Shown: positions 1-6,394, numbered from the stretch's first letter. The stretch: 6,870 bases of DNA from Patescibacteria group bacterium (GCA_943356515.1 CALRFM010000057.1:1-6870), one strand, 5' to 3'. Translations and numbers: made by a program. The notes: generated by a model not told the origin, from the letters alone.

Positions 1-348
1 CTCAAATTAGCCTCTCTGAGCGAGAAGTATTTATTCACCTCATACCTATCACTTAATGTGGTCCAAGAAGTTGCAACATTACTCAGTCAAAGAATTGGTA
101 AAGATGTAAGCCTACAGTTTCTCAATAGCGTACATGCTGCAAATACTACCTTCATTTATCCCGATGAAATACTAATCAATAAAGCTGAGCTCATTTTTAG
201 ATCTATTAAATCAAAAAATGTATCATACGCAGACTGTATAAGTTTTGCAATTATGGAACAACACAACATTCAATGGGTATTATCATTTGATATTCACTTC
301 AAAAAACAGGGATTTAAAAGGGTGGGAATTGATGGAATGCCAAAGTGA
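1..348 (+). CDS. PIN-domain protein, 5' end missing (possible VapC-type ribonuclease)
   Basis: The frame is open from the first base and gives 115 residues before TGA, so the true start lies upstream. PIN domains are Mg2+-dependent RNases, often the toxin of a VapBC pair. The visible part fits this fold: N19-VVQE-V24 resembles the 'N-x-x-x-E' helix with the second acidic residue (E23), Y76-A-D78 gives the third, and S95-F-D97-x-H-F100 near the C-terminus is the typical closing motif 'FDxHF', followed by GFKRV. The first catalytic Asp should lie in the roughly 15-20 missing N-terminal residues. A GTG at 58 could be read as a start, but it would cut away helix residues that match the family, so I reject it. 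The gene converges on the glucose-6-phosphate isomerase gene with only 2 bp between stops. Whether an antitoxin gene lies upstream cannot be seen. Family call fairly sure; toxin role is inference. Confidence 0.8.
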   Translation, partial: LKLASLSEKYLFTSYLSLNVVQEVATLLSQRIGKDVSLQFLNSVHAANTTFIYPDEILINKAELIFRSIKSKNVSYADCISFAIMEQHNIQWVLSFDIHFKKQGFKRVGIDGMPK

Positions 349-350
349 AT

Positions 351-1637
351 TTAACTCTCTTCTAATATCCTCTTTGTCTCAGTTTTATAGAGCTCTACAT
401 GTGGTTGGTCGAATGTATTTACGCCAAAGAGTTTGCCTAGATACATCATTTCTACCATTTTAAATTGCATGAATGTTGCAATTTCCGCCACAGATATCGA
501 TTCAAGCACAATTTCCATATAGGGAAGTTCTTGTTTTTCATATGCTAGTTTGGTTCCCTGAATGATAGCGCGCATAAGTGATGAGATGCTTTTTCCTTGG
601 ATCATTTCAATCAGCCCAAGATGGGTTTGTTGGGGAACTATTACTTCTTTTCCACCGTGTTGTGTATAAATAAATGTTGTGGTTTTATCTTTAGGTCCCC
701 CTAAATATAATTGACCGACAGAGTGTAAGTCGGTCGAACCGATAGATACAGTTGGCGTTATCCCCTTCCCGTCTTTTCCGATACTCTCCCCCATAAGTTG
801 TCGGTACCATTTACCCATCGATTCAAGTTGCGGGGCAAATATGAAATTGTCATGTATGTTTTTTCCTTGTTTCGACTGTGCAAAAAGAATACTCGCCGAC
901 ACTAATGCAGGATTCTCAACACTTGGTGAATTAACGCATATATACCGCATGTTTACCGCATTGGTCATCAATTCTTCAATATCTATCCCCAACAGAGCAA
1001 GAGGGAAGAGGCCAACGGCAGAGAAGATAGAGTAGCGCCCACCAACTTTTTCTGGAAGATTAAGCACGTCAATGCCATTATTATTTCCCGCCTTGTGGAG
1101 TTTTGATCCAACATTTGTGGTAAATACTATTCGGTCGGCGATAGAGGAGAGGCGACTTTTAAGCATGTCAAAAACTACTTCAAAATTTGCCACAGTCTCT
1201 GTCGTGCTCCCAGATTTACTGATGGCATTGATGAGAATTTCATTCGGGTCAGAAAGAGAGGAAAGGAGTGAAAAAAGATTCGATAAGACATCTGCATCTT
1301 GTGTATCAAGAAAAATCATCTTGGGGAACCTATCATTTCGCATTACATCATAATACCCATAGAGAGCATCATAGATGGCTTTAGTTCCTAAATTTGATCC
1401 ACCAATACCAATAACAATAATATATTTTAGATTCGGAGATTTCTTTTTGCCAGTCATTTGCATTACACTCTCAATGAGCTCATTATCTGAAGGAAGATTG
1501 ATTGACGCTTCATCAGAATCATATCCACCTTTAGCTATTACTTCTTGAAGATGAGATTGATAGTCTGAAAGTGATTCAATAGTTTTGGTTAGTTCCTGCT
1601 CGTCGACACGAGAGGTTTTTTGAAAGGTAAATTGCAT
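351..1637 (-). CDS. pgi: Glucose-6-phosphate isomerase
   Basis: Cytosolic enzyme that interconverts glucose-6-phosphate and fructose-6-phosphate in glycolysis and gluconeogenesis. The 428-residue protein carries the two SIS-fold sugar-phosphate regions: G77-IGGSNLG and S140-KSGSTTET (phosphate-binding loop). The first PROSITE-type signature is intact at 196-209 (EKVGGRYS, catalytic Arg201). Glu284 in GESIGK, His305 in DLHS and Lys418 near the C-terminus match the expected catalytic residues. The second signature reads F409-DQPHVELYK, with His413 where most family members have Gly. At 428 residues it belongs to the short bacterial form (Bacillus type about 450, E. coli about 550). The ATG follows the stop of the upstream mannose-6-phosphate isomerase gene by 4 bp and has no Shine-Dalgarno site, so it is probably translated by coupling from the same mRNA. 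Assignment is secure. Confidence 0.96.
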   Translation of the reverse strand: MQFTFQKTSRVDEQELTKTIESLSDYQSHLQEVIAKGGYDSDEASINLPSDNELIESVMQMTGKKKSPNLKYIIVIGIGGSNLGTKAIYDALYGYYDVMRNDRFPKMIFLDTQDADVLSNLFSLLSSLSDPNEILINAISKSGSTTETVANFEVVFDMLKSRLSSIADRIVFTTNVGSKLHKAGNNNGIDVLNLPEKVGGRYSIFSAVGLFPLALLGIDIEELMTNAVNMRYICVNSPSVENPALVSASILFAQSKQGKNIHDNFIFAPQLESMGKWYRQLMGESIGKDGKGITPTVSIGSTDLHSVGQLYLGGPKDKTTTFIYTQHGGKEVIVPQQTHLGLIEMIQGKSISSLMRAIIQGTKLAYEKQELPYMEIVLESISVAEIATFMQFKMVEMMYLGKLFGVNTFDQPHVELYKTETKRILEES

Positions 1638-1641
1638 GGCG

Positions 1642-2703
1642 TTACGGTAAATGAGTAACTAATATTACTGCTTCATTTGATGATACAACATAGCTGTCCA
1701 CACTTGATGGAATAAAGCACGAATGGCCTTTCGATATGCTGAGTGTTCTTTCAGCTCCTGTTAATGCTATGGTGCCATTTTGTACATACACATGATGCCA
1801 TAACCCGTTGGTTTGTTGTGGCTGTTTACCAGATACTTCATACCTTTCTAATATATAATAGTCTGTTTTCAACAATGTATTTCTATTTGATGTGCGCTTA
1901 AGATATTCAAAGGAATTATGCTTAAGGTTAGTGTCGATATGTGCAAAGTAGTCATCGATGGTTACTTCGCGGATACTTCCGTCATCTTTGATTTTTCCCT
2001 GATCAAATGAGCGCATGGTAGATTCATCATCAGTGACATCTAACTGAACTTCATACACCACATTTCCTACATGGTTATCTGGATCTTCTTCCCAAGAATG
2101 ATGGATGGCTCCCATAGAAAGATCAATAAGGTCGAATTGATCTACCAAATATCGATTCACAAATTGCCAGGGATTTTGTTCTTTGATAAAATGTTGTGCT
2201 TCCCTGCGGGCCTCACTCAATTGGCGCGATTTGTCTTTTACTTGTTGGGAAAGATCTATCATATAACCTTCGATAGCTTGGCACGTTTTTTTATATTCAT
2301 CAATAGAAGTTTGTGGGTTAAGACCGAGCGAGATATATCCTTTTTCCAAAAAATACCACGACTCGGGTTTTGGCTTCCACATGCTATTCTGTTGTCTAGG
2401 CTTAATATGTAATTGGAATGAATTGCCGCGAGCTTGATTTAGTTTAATAAGAAGTGGCATAGTTTCACCTGCTTCTAGCACATCCTCAAGGGGAGTGGTA
2501 GTATTGGGTTTATAAAGACCCCTGTCATCACTGCTTATAATATTGGTCGCTAAAAGCGATTTTCCTGAGAGCTCATAACTTTGACCAATCTTCTTGTGTG
2601 CCAGACCTTTTTGGTTTTTCCATCCCTTCAAATCAACGATATAATCTCCACCCCAGGTGGGCTGTTCGATAAGTTGGGGGACAATAAGGTAGGGTCGGCT
2701 CAT
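1642..2703 (-). CDS. manA: Mannose-6-phosphate isomerase, class I (cupin type)
   Basis: Predicted zinc enzyme interconverting mannose-6-phosphate and fructose-6-phosphate, which would feed GDP-mannose and surface glycans or let mannose enter glycolysis. The N-terminus has the family opening (P9-Q..TWGGD20). L84-LIKLNQ..NSFQLHIKP102 corresponds to the usual 'LlKlLdA...LSiQvHP' strand and supplies metal ligands Gln97 and His99. E114-SWYFLE matches the 'TEmWYiLd' ligand Glu, and G198-AIHHSW the fourth ligand His (201 or 202). A C-terminal cupin half (about 280-350) follows. Length 353 is close to the Bacillus-type enzyme (about 315) and shorter than E. coli ManA (about 390). Residues 133-190 look largely helical and are less conserved. 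It is the first gene of an operon with the glucose-6-phosphate isomerase gene. The ATG has an extended -10 hexamer 7 nt upstream, so the mRNA may be leaderless. The family is clear; exact sugar specificity is inferred. Confidence 0.88.
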   Translation of the reverse strand: MSRPYLIVPQLIEQPTWGGDYIVDLKGWKNQKGLAHKKIGQSYELSGKSLLATNIISSDDRGLYKPNTTTPLEDVLEAGETMPLLIKLNQARGNSFQLHIKPRQQNSMWKPKPESWYFLEKGYISLGLNPQTSIDEYKKTCQAIEGYMIDLSQQVKDKSRQLSEARREAQHFIKEQNPWQFVNRYLVDQFDLIDLSMGAIHHSWEEDPDNHVGNVVYEVQLDVTDDESTMRSFDQGKIKDDGSIREVTIDDYFAHIDTNLKHNSFEYLKRTSNRNTLLKTDYYILERYEVSGKQPQQTNGLWHHVYVQNGTIALTGAERTLSISKGHSCFIPSSVDSYVVSSNEAVILVTHLP

Positions 2704-2710
2704 ACCTCAT

Positions 2711-2719
2711 ATGATAGCA
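2711..2719 (-). promoter_or_regulatory. Extended -10 promoter of the manA-pgi operon
   Basis: Read on the minus strand this is TGCTATCAT: an extended -10 (TG-n) plus a hexamer matching TATAAT at five of six positions. The hexamer ends 7 nt before the ATG at 2703, so transcription should begin at or next to the start codon. The hexamer 17 bp further upstream is poor (TCTAAC), which an extended -10 can tolerate. A GAGG next to the ATG is only about 1 nt away, too close to act as a ribosome binding site. Confidence 0.55.
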
Positions 2720-2731
2720 CAAGCATCGTTG

Positions 2732-2760
2732 TTGTTAGATAACTGTTTTAATACTATAAT
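2732..2760 (+). promoter_or_regulatory. Sigma70-type promoter for the secreted-protein genes
   Basis: TTGTTA (2732-2737), a 17-bp spacer and a perfect TATAAT (2755-2760) form the best promoter in the window. Transcription would begin about 2766-2768, leaving only 6-8 nt before the ATG at 2774. This decides the start of the next gene: the earlier in-frame ATG at 2711 lies upstream of the promoter and would not be in this transcript. The promoter is back to back with that of the manA operon. Confidence 0.72.
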
Positions 2761-2773
2761 CATTTATATCTAT

Positions 2774-3616
2774 ATGAATACACGGCGCGGAGAGATATCT
2801 ACCATTGTTATTTTAACCACGTTTGCTGTGCTTGCGGTGGCAACTCTCGTAACAACAACCCTTAATAAAGAAATTCAAACAACTGAAACACAAGCTTCTG
2901 GAGTTAAATGTCCACTCCTTGAAAATCCCAAACTTATATCGGGTGGTAAATGTCAGGTTGCGATTAACACATCTACAACACTCGTATGCGCCCTTATTGA
3001 TCCTAGTAAGCCAGCAGGCCAACAACTTGTGGCAGGTCAAGATATACCAAATCAACCAAAACCACAACCAGGAACCATGAGTTGGACTATAGCCAATGGA
3101 ACTGGAACGGTACAACTTCATAAAGATCCCGCAATAACAATTAATGCAGGAACTCAGTATCGAGTTGTTGTATACAATTGGGAAGACACGGCCGGTTGTG
3201 TCACAGAAACAGACATACCTGGAAGCACAGTAATCTCTCTATTTGCAGGAAACAACTCAGGTGGTGGTAGTTCTGGAGGAGGAGCAAATCCAACAAGTGC
3301 TCTTGCGCCAACCAGTCCACCTCCGACTGTGACCCCAATCTGCACACAAACAAACTACATACACTGTCCCAATAGCATTATTTGTGTTCCAACACTGAGC
3401 GAGTGCGCAGGAGTTGTAACAAATACGCCAGTACCAGCTGCCACTGCTACCACAGTGCCCAACGCACCCACTGCGCAACCTATCCAAGCTATATCAACCA
3501 TATCAAGATCTGAACAACGAGAAACTGTCACTGTCTCTAGCCCGATATACCTTCCTGCATGCGATGGCAGTGGCAATTATGATGCGTGTTTTAAAATTGA
3601 TTCCAATTCAATATGA
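2774..3616 (+). CDS. Anchored secreted protein, ten cysteines, low-complexity linkers; function unknown
   Basis: I do not recognise a family. From the ATG at 2774 the protein has 280 residues. A basic start (MNTRRGE) leads into a hydrophobic segment at about 9-28, a signal anchor or uncleaved signal. After it come a probably beta-rich region (44-157, Cys 46, 60, 72 and 142), a Gly/Ser linker (161-170), a Pro/Thr/Ala linker (171-188), a compact Cys module C190-x7-C-x5-C-x6-C211, a second Pro/Ala/Thr linker (212-238) and a short tail with Cys263 and Cys272. Ten cysteines in an exported protein suggest disulfides. The linkers suggest a protein standing off the cell surface. A longer reading from 2711 is disfavoured because that stretch contains the promoter and encodes no plausible leader. 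Its TGA overlaps the next ATG (ATGA), so the two genes are probably translated together. Export is well supported; role is unknown. Confidence 0.8.
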   Translation: MNTRRGEISTIVILTTFAVLAVATLVTTTLNKEIQTTETQASGVKCPLLENPKLISGGKCQVAINTSTTLVCALIDPSKPAGQQLVAGQDIPNQPKPQPGTMSWTIANGTGTVQLHKDPAITINAGTQYRVVVYNWEDTAGCVTETDIPGSTVISLFAGNNSGGGSSGGGANPTSALAPTSPPPTVTPICTQTNYIHCPNSIICVPTLSECAGVVTNTPVPAATATTVPNAPTAQPIQAISTISRSEQRETVTVSSPIYLPACDGSGNYDACFKIDSNSI

Positions 3617-4005
3617 ATAGATATAAACGAATAATGATACTCGTGGGCATGGCGCTTGCTTTTGCTTTCGCCAAGTATGGTTCGCCACATGTGTTTGTCG
3701 CCAACACACCACAACTCAATCCAAACATGGCAGGGAATCTGCGTGCTATTCCTGCAAGTATTTTGGCCTTTGTTCAAAATCCTACTGACAGCAACGCACG
3801 AAATAACATCGTGCAAACAGCCAAAATTCAGCAAGTGAGCTCGGTCGAACATCTAGATTACACTCCCATACGCACCGGAGTGTACGCTGCAGAGCGCCCA
3901 GAGACTGGCGAAACGATAGTTAAAGTAGACAAAGGGGTGCAACTTGAAGTTCACCAAGTGCACTTAAGCGATGGAAGAGTAGTAAAAGTTTATATCCCCC
4001 TGTAG
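3613..4005 (+). CDS. Small exported protein, function unknown
   Basis: A 130-residue protein I cannot place in a family. MNRYKR followed by a hydrophobic stretch (7-20) and a small-residue region looks like a signal peptide or N-terminal anchor. The mature part has no cysteine, in contrast to its upstream neighbour. Residues 85-130 alternate hydrophobic and charged residues (GETIVKVDKGVQLEVHQVHL, then DGRVVKVYIPL), suggesting a small C-terminal beta-sheet. The ATG overlaps the previous gene's TGA by 4 bp and no Shine-Dalgarno site precedes it, which implies coupled translation and perhaps a physical partnership with the ten-cysteine protein. The partnership is inference. The next gene begins 9 bp after its stop. 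Confidence 0.72.
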   Translation: MNRYKRIMILVGMALAFAFAKYGSPHVFVANTPQLNPNMAGNLRAIPASILAFVQNPTDSNARNNIVQTAKIQQVSSVEHLDYTPIRTGVYAAERPETGETIVKVDKGVQLEVHQVHLSDGRVVKVYIPL

Positions 4006-4008
4006 AAT
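4003..4008 (+). promoter_or_regulatory. Possible -10 element overlapping the preceding stop codon
   Basis: TAGAAT (five of six matches to TATAAT) includes the TAG stop of the upstream gene and ends 6 nt before the ATG at 4015, the spacing expected of a leaderless start. The hexamer 17 bp upstream (TAGTAA) is weak, and the sequence is AT-rich, so chance is possible. Read-through from the upstream promoter is the alternative. Confidence 0.3.
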
Positions 4009-4014
4009 AATTAT

Positions 4015-4311
4015 ATGTATTTTGGACCATTCTTTTTTGACACTAAAGAGATATTTCTTATCTTAGCAGCAGTTCTATTGGGGCTCGCCATGATATTGGG
4101 ATGGGATTTATTATGGTTTGAGCCACAGACACTTTTAACCGTAGCTATTCTCATGCTTATTACTAAAGGATTACTCCCCGCTATACACAATGAAGCATTT
4201 TTCATTCTTGCTATCATTACTATTCTCCTTACGTTATATCTATCTGCATTTCAGGTTGTTCTATTTTACTTTATCAGCTTTCTGTTTTTCAGATTGCTGA
4301 GAGTTATTTAG
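4015..4311 (+). CDS. Small multi-pass membrane protein, function unknown
   Basis: 98 residues, strongly hydrophobic, with no family I recognise. Likely membrane segments are about 12-30, 39-56 and 61-95; the last is long enough to be two helices (61-78 and 79-95) joined by a tight turn, so three or four passes are possible. Charged residues are few: D9, K11 and E13 before helix 1, D31 and E36 between helices, K51, E60, and R93 and R96 at the C-terminus; the terminal arginines suggest a cytoplasmic end. It follows the exported-protein pair by 9 bp and precedes the prenyltransferase gene by 38 bp. It may be the last gene of the envelope operon or start from its own -10 at 4003. The lack of cysteines or catalytic motifs fits a structural or accessory role, but nothing more can be said. 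Confidence 0.7.
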   Translation: MYFGPFFFDTKEIFLILAAVLLGLAMILGWDLLWFEPQTLLTVAILMLITKGLLPAIHNEAFFILAIITILLTLYLSAFQVVLFYFISFLFFRLLRVI

Positions 4312-4327
4312 TGGGTGTGAGATAGTG

Positions 4328-4333
4328 TATAAT
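4328..4333 (+). promoter_or_regulatory. -10 element upstream of the prenyltransferase gene
   Basis: A perfect TATAAT lies 16 nt before the ATG at 4350, giving a predicted leader of roughly 10 nt with no Shine-Dalgarno sequence. The hexamer 17 bp upstream (TATTTA) is poor and lies at the end of the preceding gene. A 9-bp imperfect tandem repeat (AACCAATTG, AACCAATGG) fills 4336-4353 and runs across the start codon. Confidence 0.5.
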
Positions 4334-4349
4334 CTAACCAATTGAACCA

Positions 4350-5345
4350 ATGGTAAAAACTTTCTACATATATGCGCGGGCTTTACGCATAAATCAATGG
4401 ATAAAAAACTCCATCATTTTTGCGGCAATATTGTTTGCAGGGAAGCTCTTTGATCCAGTCCTCCTTCAAGCTTCGCTCTATGCATTTTTTATATTTTGTC
4501 TTCTTTCATCCACTTCTTATATCCTCAACGACATCATAGATTATAAGTACGATAAAAAGCATCCCATCAAGAAGTTTCGCCCCCTCGCATCTGGCGTGAT
4601 AAGTATACCGCAAGCAACATTTATCGTATTCCTTCTCACCATAGCATCGCTCATATTAGCACTCATGTTTTCATTCTCATTCTTTTTACTTTCTCTTATT
4701 TTCCTTCTTCTTCATTTTTATTATTCGCTCTATCTTAAAAGATATCCAATAGTAGACATCTTTACCATCTCTGCATCTTTTGTATTAAGAGCTCTTGCTG
4801 GAGTTGTTGTAACCGGATACCACATTCCTGTATGGCTTTTGCTTACCATCTTTTTCATCTCGCTTTTCATGGCTACGGTAAAACGTCATGCCGAGCTGGT
4901 GACTCAAGGAAGTGCAACGCGTGAGTCATTATTTCGATATAAAAATCACATGTTGTATTTTCTTTCTGCAACGTTTGCCACACTTACTATCGTGTCATAT
5001 GCGCTCTTTGCCTACACTCTTTATATTGATCCATCACAACAAACTATTTACAATGAAGGAAGTAGTATTTGTAGAAATCTCTATCACAATTCTAGAGAAA
5101 TTGCCCAGTGTGAAAAGCAGAATATCATAAGGTCCATTCCAGGCTTATCATCATCTCTTGAAGCGCGCAAGCTTATGATGGTGACGATCCCATTTGTCGT
5201 GTATGGTATATCGCGCTATGCACAGCTTTTGTATGAGCACGAAGAGGGTGAACGACCCGAGAAAATCATAACAACAGACAAACCACTTCTTATAACCATG
5301 GCCTTGTGGGGAGGAATGATTATTCTCCTCATTTATGTATTGTAG
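4350..5345 (+). CDS. UbiA-family prenyltransferase, decaprenyl-phosphate phosphoribosyltransferase-like
   Basis: Integral membrane enzyme of the UbiA superfamily. It most resembles the branch that moves 5-phosphoribose from PRPP to a polyprenyl phosphate (Rv3806c type), the first step to lipid-linked ribose or arabinose. Evidence: R13-INQWIKN near the N-terminus; the first Asp-rich motif N60-DIIDYKYD68 followed by KKHPIKKFRPLASG, the hallmark 'NDxxDxxxDxxHPxKxxRPxAxG'; the second motif around L129-KRYPIVD136 with F144-VLRALAG; K178-RHAEL; and T279-IPFVVYGISRY with D310-KPLL near the end. About eight or nine membrane helices are evident. At 331 residues it is some 30 longer than Rv3806c (302). 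The excess is mainly a hydrophilic loop, about 227-271, with Cys241 and Cys254. The usual partner epimerase genes (DprE1/DprE2) are not in the window. Family certain; donor substrate inferred from motifs. Confidence 0.9.
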   Translation: MVKTFYIYARALRINQWIKNSIIFAAILFAGKLFDPVLLQASLYAFFIFCLLSSTSYILNDIIDYKYDKKHPIKKFRPLASGVISIPQATFIVFLLTIASLILALMFSFSFFLLSLIFLLLHFYYSLYLKRYPIVDIFTISASFVLRALAGVVVTGYHIPVWLLLTIFFISLFMATVKRHAELVTQGSATRESLFRYKNHMLYFLSATFATLTIVSYALFAYTLYIDPSQQTIYNEGSSICRNLYHNSREIAQCEKQNIIRSIPGLSSSLEARKLMMVTIPFVVYGISRYAQLLYEHEEGERPEKIITTDKPLLITMALWGGMIILLIYVL

Positions 5346-5348
5346 TGG

Positions 5349-6359
5349 TTACTGCCAGGATGTACACTGGTGCGTTCCATTGTTGGTTATAAACACGAGC
5401 GCATTTGGATTTGACCAACCCCCCTGTTGCATTGATGCACAGCGTTTATCATCAACAATAACACTCTTGATATGGAGGTTTTTATCACGGAAGGCCGTGC
5501 CTCCTTGCCCATTCGTCTCATCATTGTCGTAGAAGATGCTCAAATCAAAAGTGCTACCAATAGTGTCTTGCGTTATGTCTTGGTTAGAGTAATAAGTAAA
5601 TTGAGCGTAGTCGCCATCACTAGGCATCGTGGGGGCGCCCACTTTAAACGTTGGAACTTCTCCTACCACGCCTTCTTCTACAACTACATTATTTTTAGAT
5701 ATACGAACTTTAAGAATAGGGCAAAGCGTTTTTGTAGCTCCCTTTACCTCTAAGCAGTTAGACGCCACATTAATCTTTATAGGCGTTCCCTTAGAAAACC
5801 CTGGAATTCGCAATATATCTGAACCAACAGTATTCACAATAAGCACGACACTAAAGGTAAACAGTGCGCCGACGATACCTCCATACACGTATCTTTTCCC
5901 TCGTTGAATCTGCATCTGATCGTCTTGAGAGGTAGCCAGTAAAAATGCTCCATAAATAATACTCATAAATGCAAGAACTCCTGTAATGGGGAACATAATA
6001 CGACTCAGAATAAAATTAAGAACCCCTCCCGCAGCTCCTGCATCTTGAAACGATGAGAGGCTGGTATCTATACATCCAAGCTGAGTAAAGTATTTCCCTT
6101 TGGCTGGCTGAAGTGCGGGCCTGTTGAGCACAGGATCAATTGTCAGTGTAGTATTTTCTGTTGCAAGGTCATTTGCAGTAGGGTATATGCAGGATTTACA
6201 TTGAGCCCAGTTTCCCGGAATTTCTTTATCAAGACAATATCCACACGCATCACATTCTGCATTGCGGGATGCTTGGGCGCCAACTCCACGCGGAGATAGC
6301 AACAGAATACCGATGAGTAGTAAGAATAGAATTCCAATATATATTACGGTATTGCGCAT
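5349..6359 (-). CDS. Cysteine-rich exported protein with TrbC/VirB2-like membrane helices
   Basis: 336 residues. A signal peptide (hydrophobic 5-22, likely cleaved near GAQA30) is followed by a compact cysteine cluster C36-x2-C-x2-C42-x11-C54-x2-C57 and by Cys96. Next comes G111-GVLNFILSRIMFPITGVLAFMSIIYGAFLL (helix 1, about 112-142), a short polar turn SQDDQMQIQRGK (144-155) and helix 2 (about 157-182, GGIVGALFTFSVVLIVNTVG). This two-helix hairpin with a charged turn resembles TrbC/VirB2-type pilins of type IV secretion systems, but those are about 100 residues. Here an extra 150-residue, probably beta-rich C-terminal region follows, with Cys202, 213, 307 and 332. The total of ten cysteines suggests disulfides, or metal binding in the N-terminal cluster. 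It converges on the prenyltransferase gene with 3 bp between stops and diverges from the coiled-coil gene. A pilin role is tentative; it may simply be a membrane scaffold. Confidence 0.78.
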   Translation of the reverse strand: MRNTVIYIGILFLLLIGILLLSPRGVGAQASRNAECDACGYCLDKEIPGNWAQCKSCIYPTANDLATENTTLTIDPVLNRPALQPAKGKYFTQLGCIDTSLSSFQDAGAAGGVLNFILSRIMFPITGVLAFMSIIYGAFLLATSQDDQMQIQRGKRYVYGGIVGALFTFSVVLIVNTVGSDILRIPGFSKGTPIKINVASNCLEVKGATKTLCPILKVRISKNNVVVEEGVVGEVPTFKVGAPTMPSDGDYAQFTYYSNQDITQDTIGSTFDLSIFYDNDETNGQGGTAFRDKNLHIKSVIVDDKRCASMQQGGWSNPNALVFITNNGTHQCTSWQ

Positions 6360-6365
6360 GATATT

Positions 6366-6371
6366 AGTATA
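6366..6371 (-). promoter_or_regulatory. -10 element of the cysteine-rich membrane protein gene
   Basis: On the minus strand this is TATACT, five of six matches to TATAAT, ending exactly 6 nt before the ATG at 6359. That spacing places the transcription start on the A of the start codon. The hexamer 17 bp upstream (TCGAAT) matches TTGACA at three of six positions. The start codon has no Shine-Dalgarno site. Confidence 0.5.
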
Positions 6372-6394
6372 CAGAAACTTACATATATATTCGA

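Noticed and set aside
58..60. GTG start for the PIN-domain protein
   Set aside because: The frame is open to the window edge, and residues before it match the PIN family, so the gene begins upstream.
730..742. Small inverted repeat TCGGT-cga-ACCGA
   Set aside because: A 5-bp stem inside the pgi coding sequence is within chance expectation and has no T-run.
2071..2412. 113-codon plus-strand reading frame inside manA
   Set aside because: It lies wholly opposite a gene with clear family motifs, and its translation has no recognisable pattern.
2711..2773. In-frame ATG at 2711 adding 21 residues to the ten-cysteine secreted protein
   Set aside because: The stretch contains the TTGTTA-17-TATAAT promoter and the divergent manA promoter; the internal ATG at 2774 gives a better signal anchor and correct promoter spacing.
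3841..3850. 10-mer TCGGTCGAAC also present at 730-739
   Set aside because: Dozens of chance 10-mer matches are expected in a window of this size.
3577..3852. 91-codon minus-strand reading frame opposite the exported-protein genes
   Set aside because: It is a shadow of the coding plus strand, without promoter or family features.
5355..5370. CCAG/CTGG inverted repeat near the convergent junction, considered as a terminator
   Set aside because: Only a 4-bp stem with an 8-nt loop, no T-run, and it lies in coding sequence.
5472..5907. Two plus-strand reading frames opposite the cysteine-rich membrane protein
   Set aside because: Both overlap a gene with a signal peptide, membrane helices and ordered cysteines; they look like antisense shadows.
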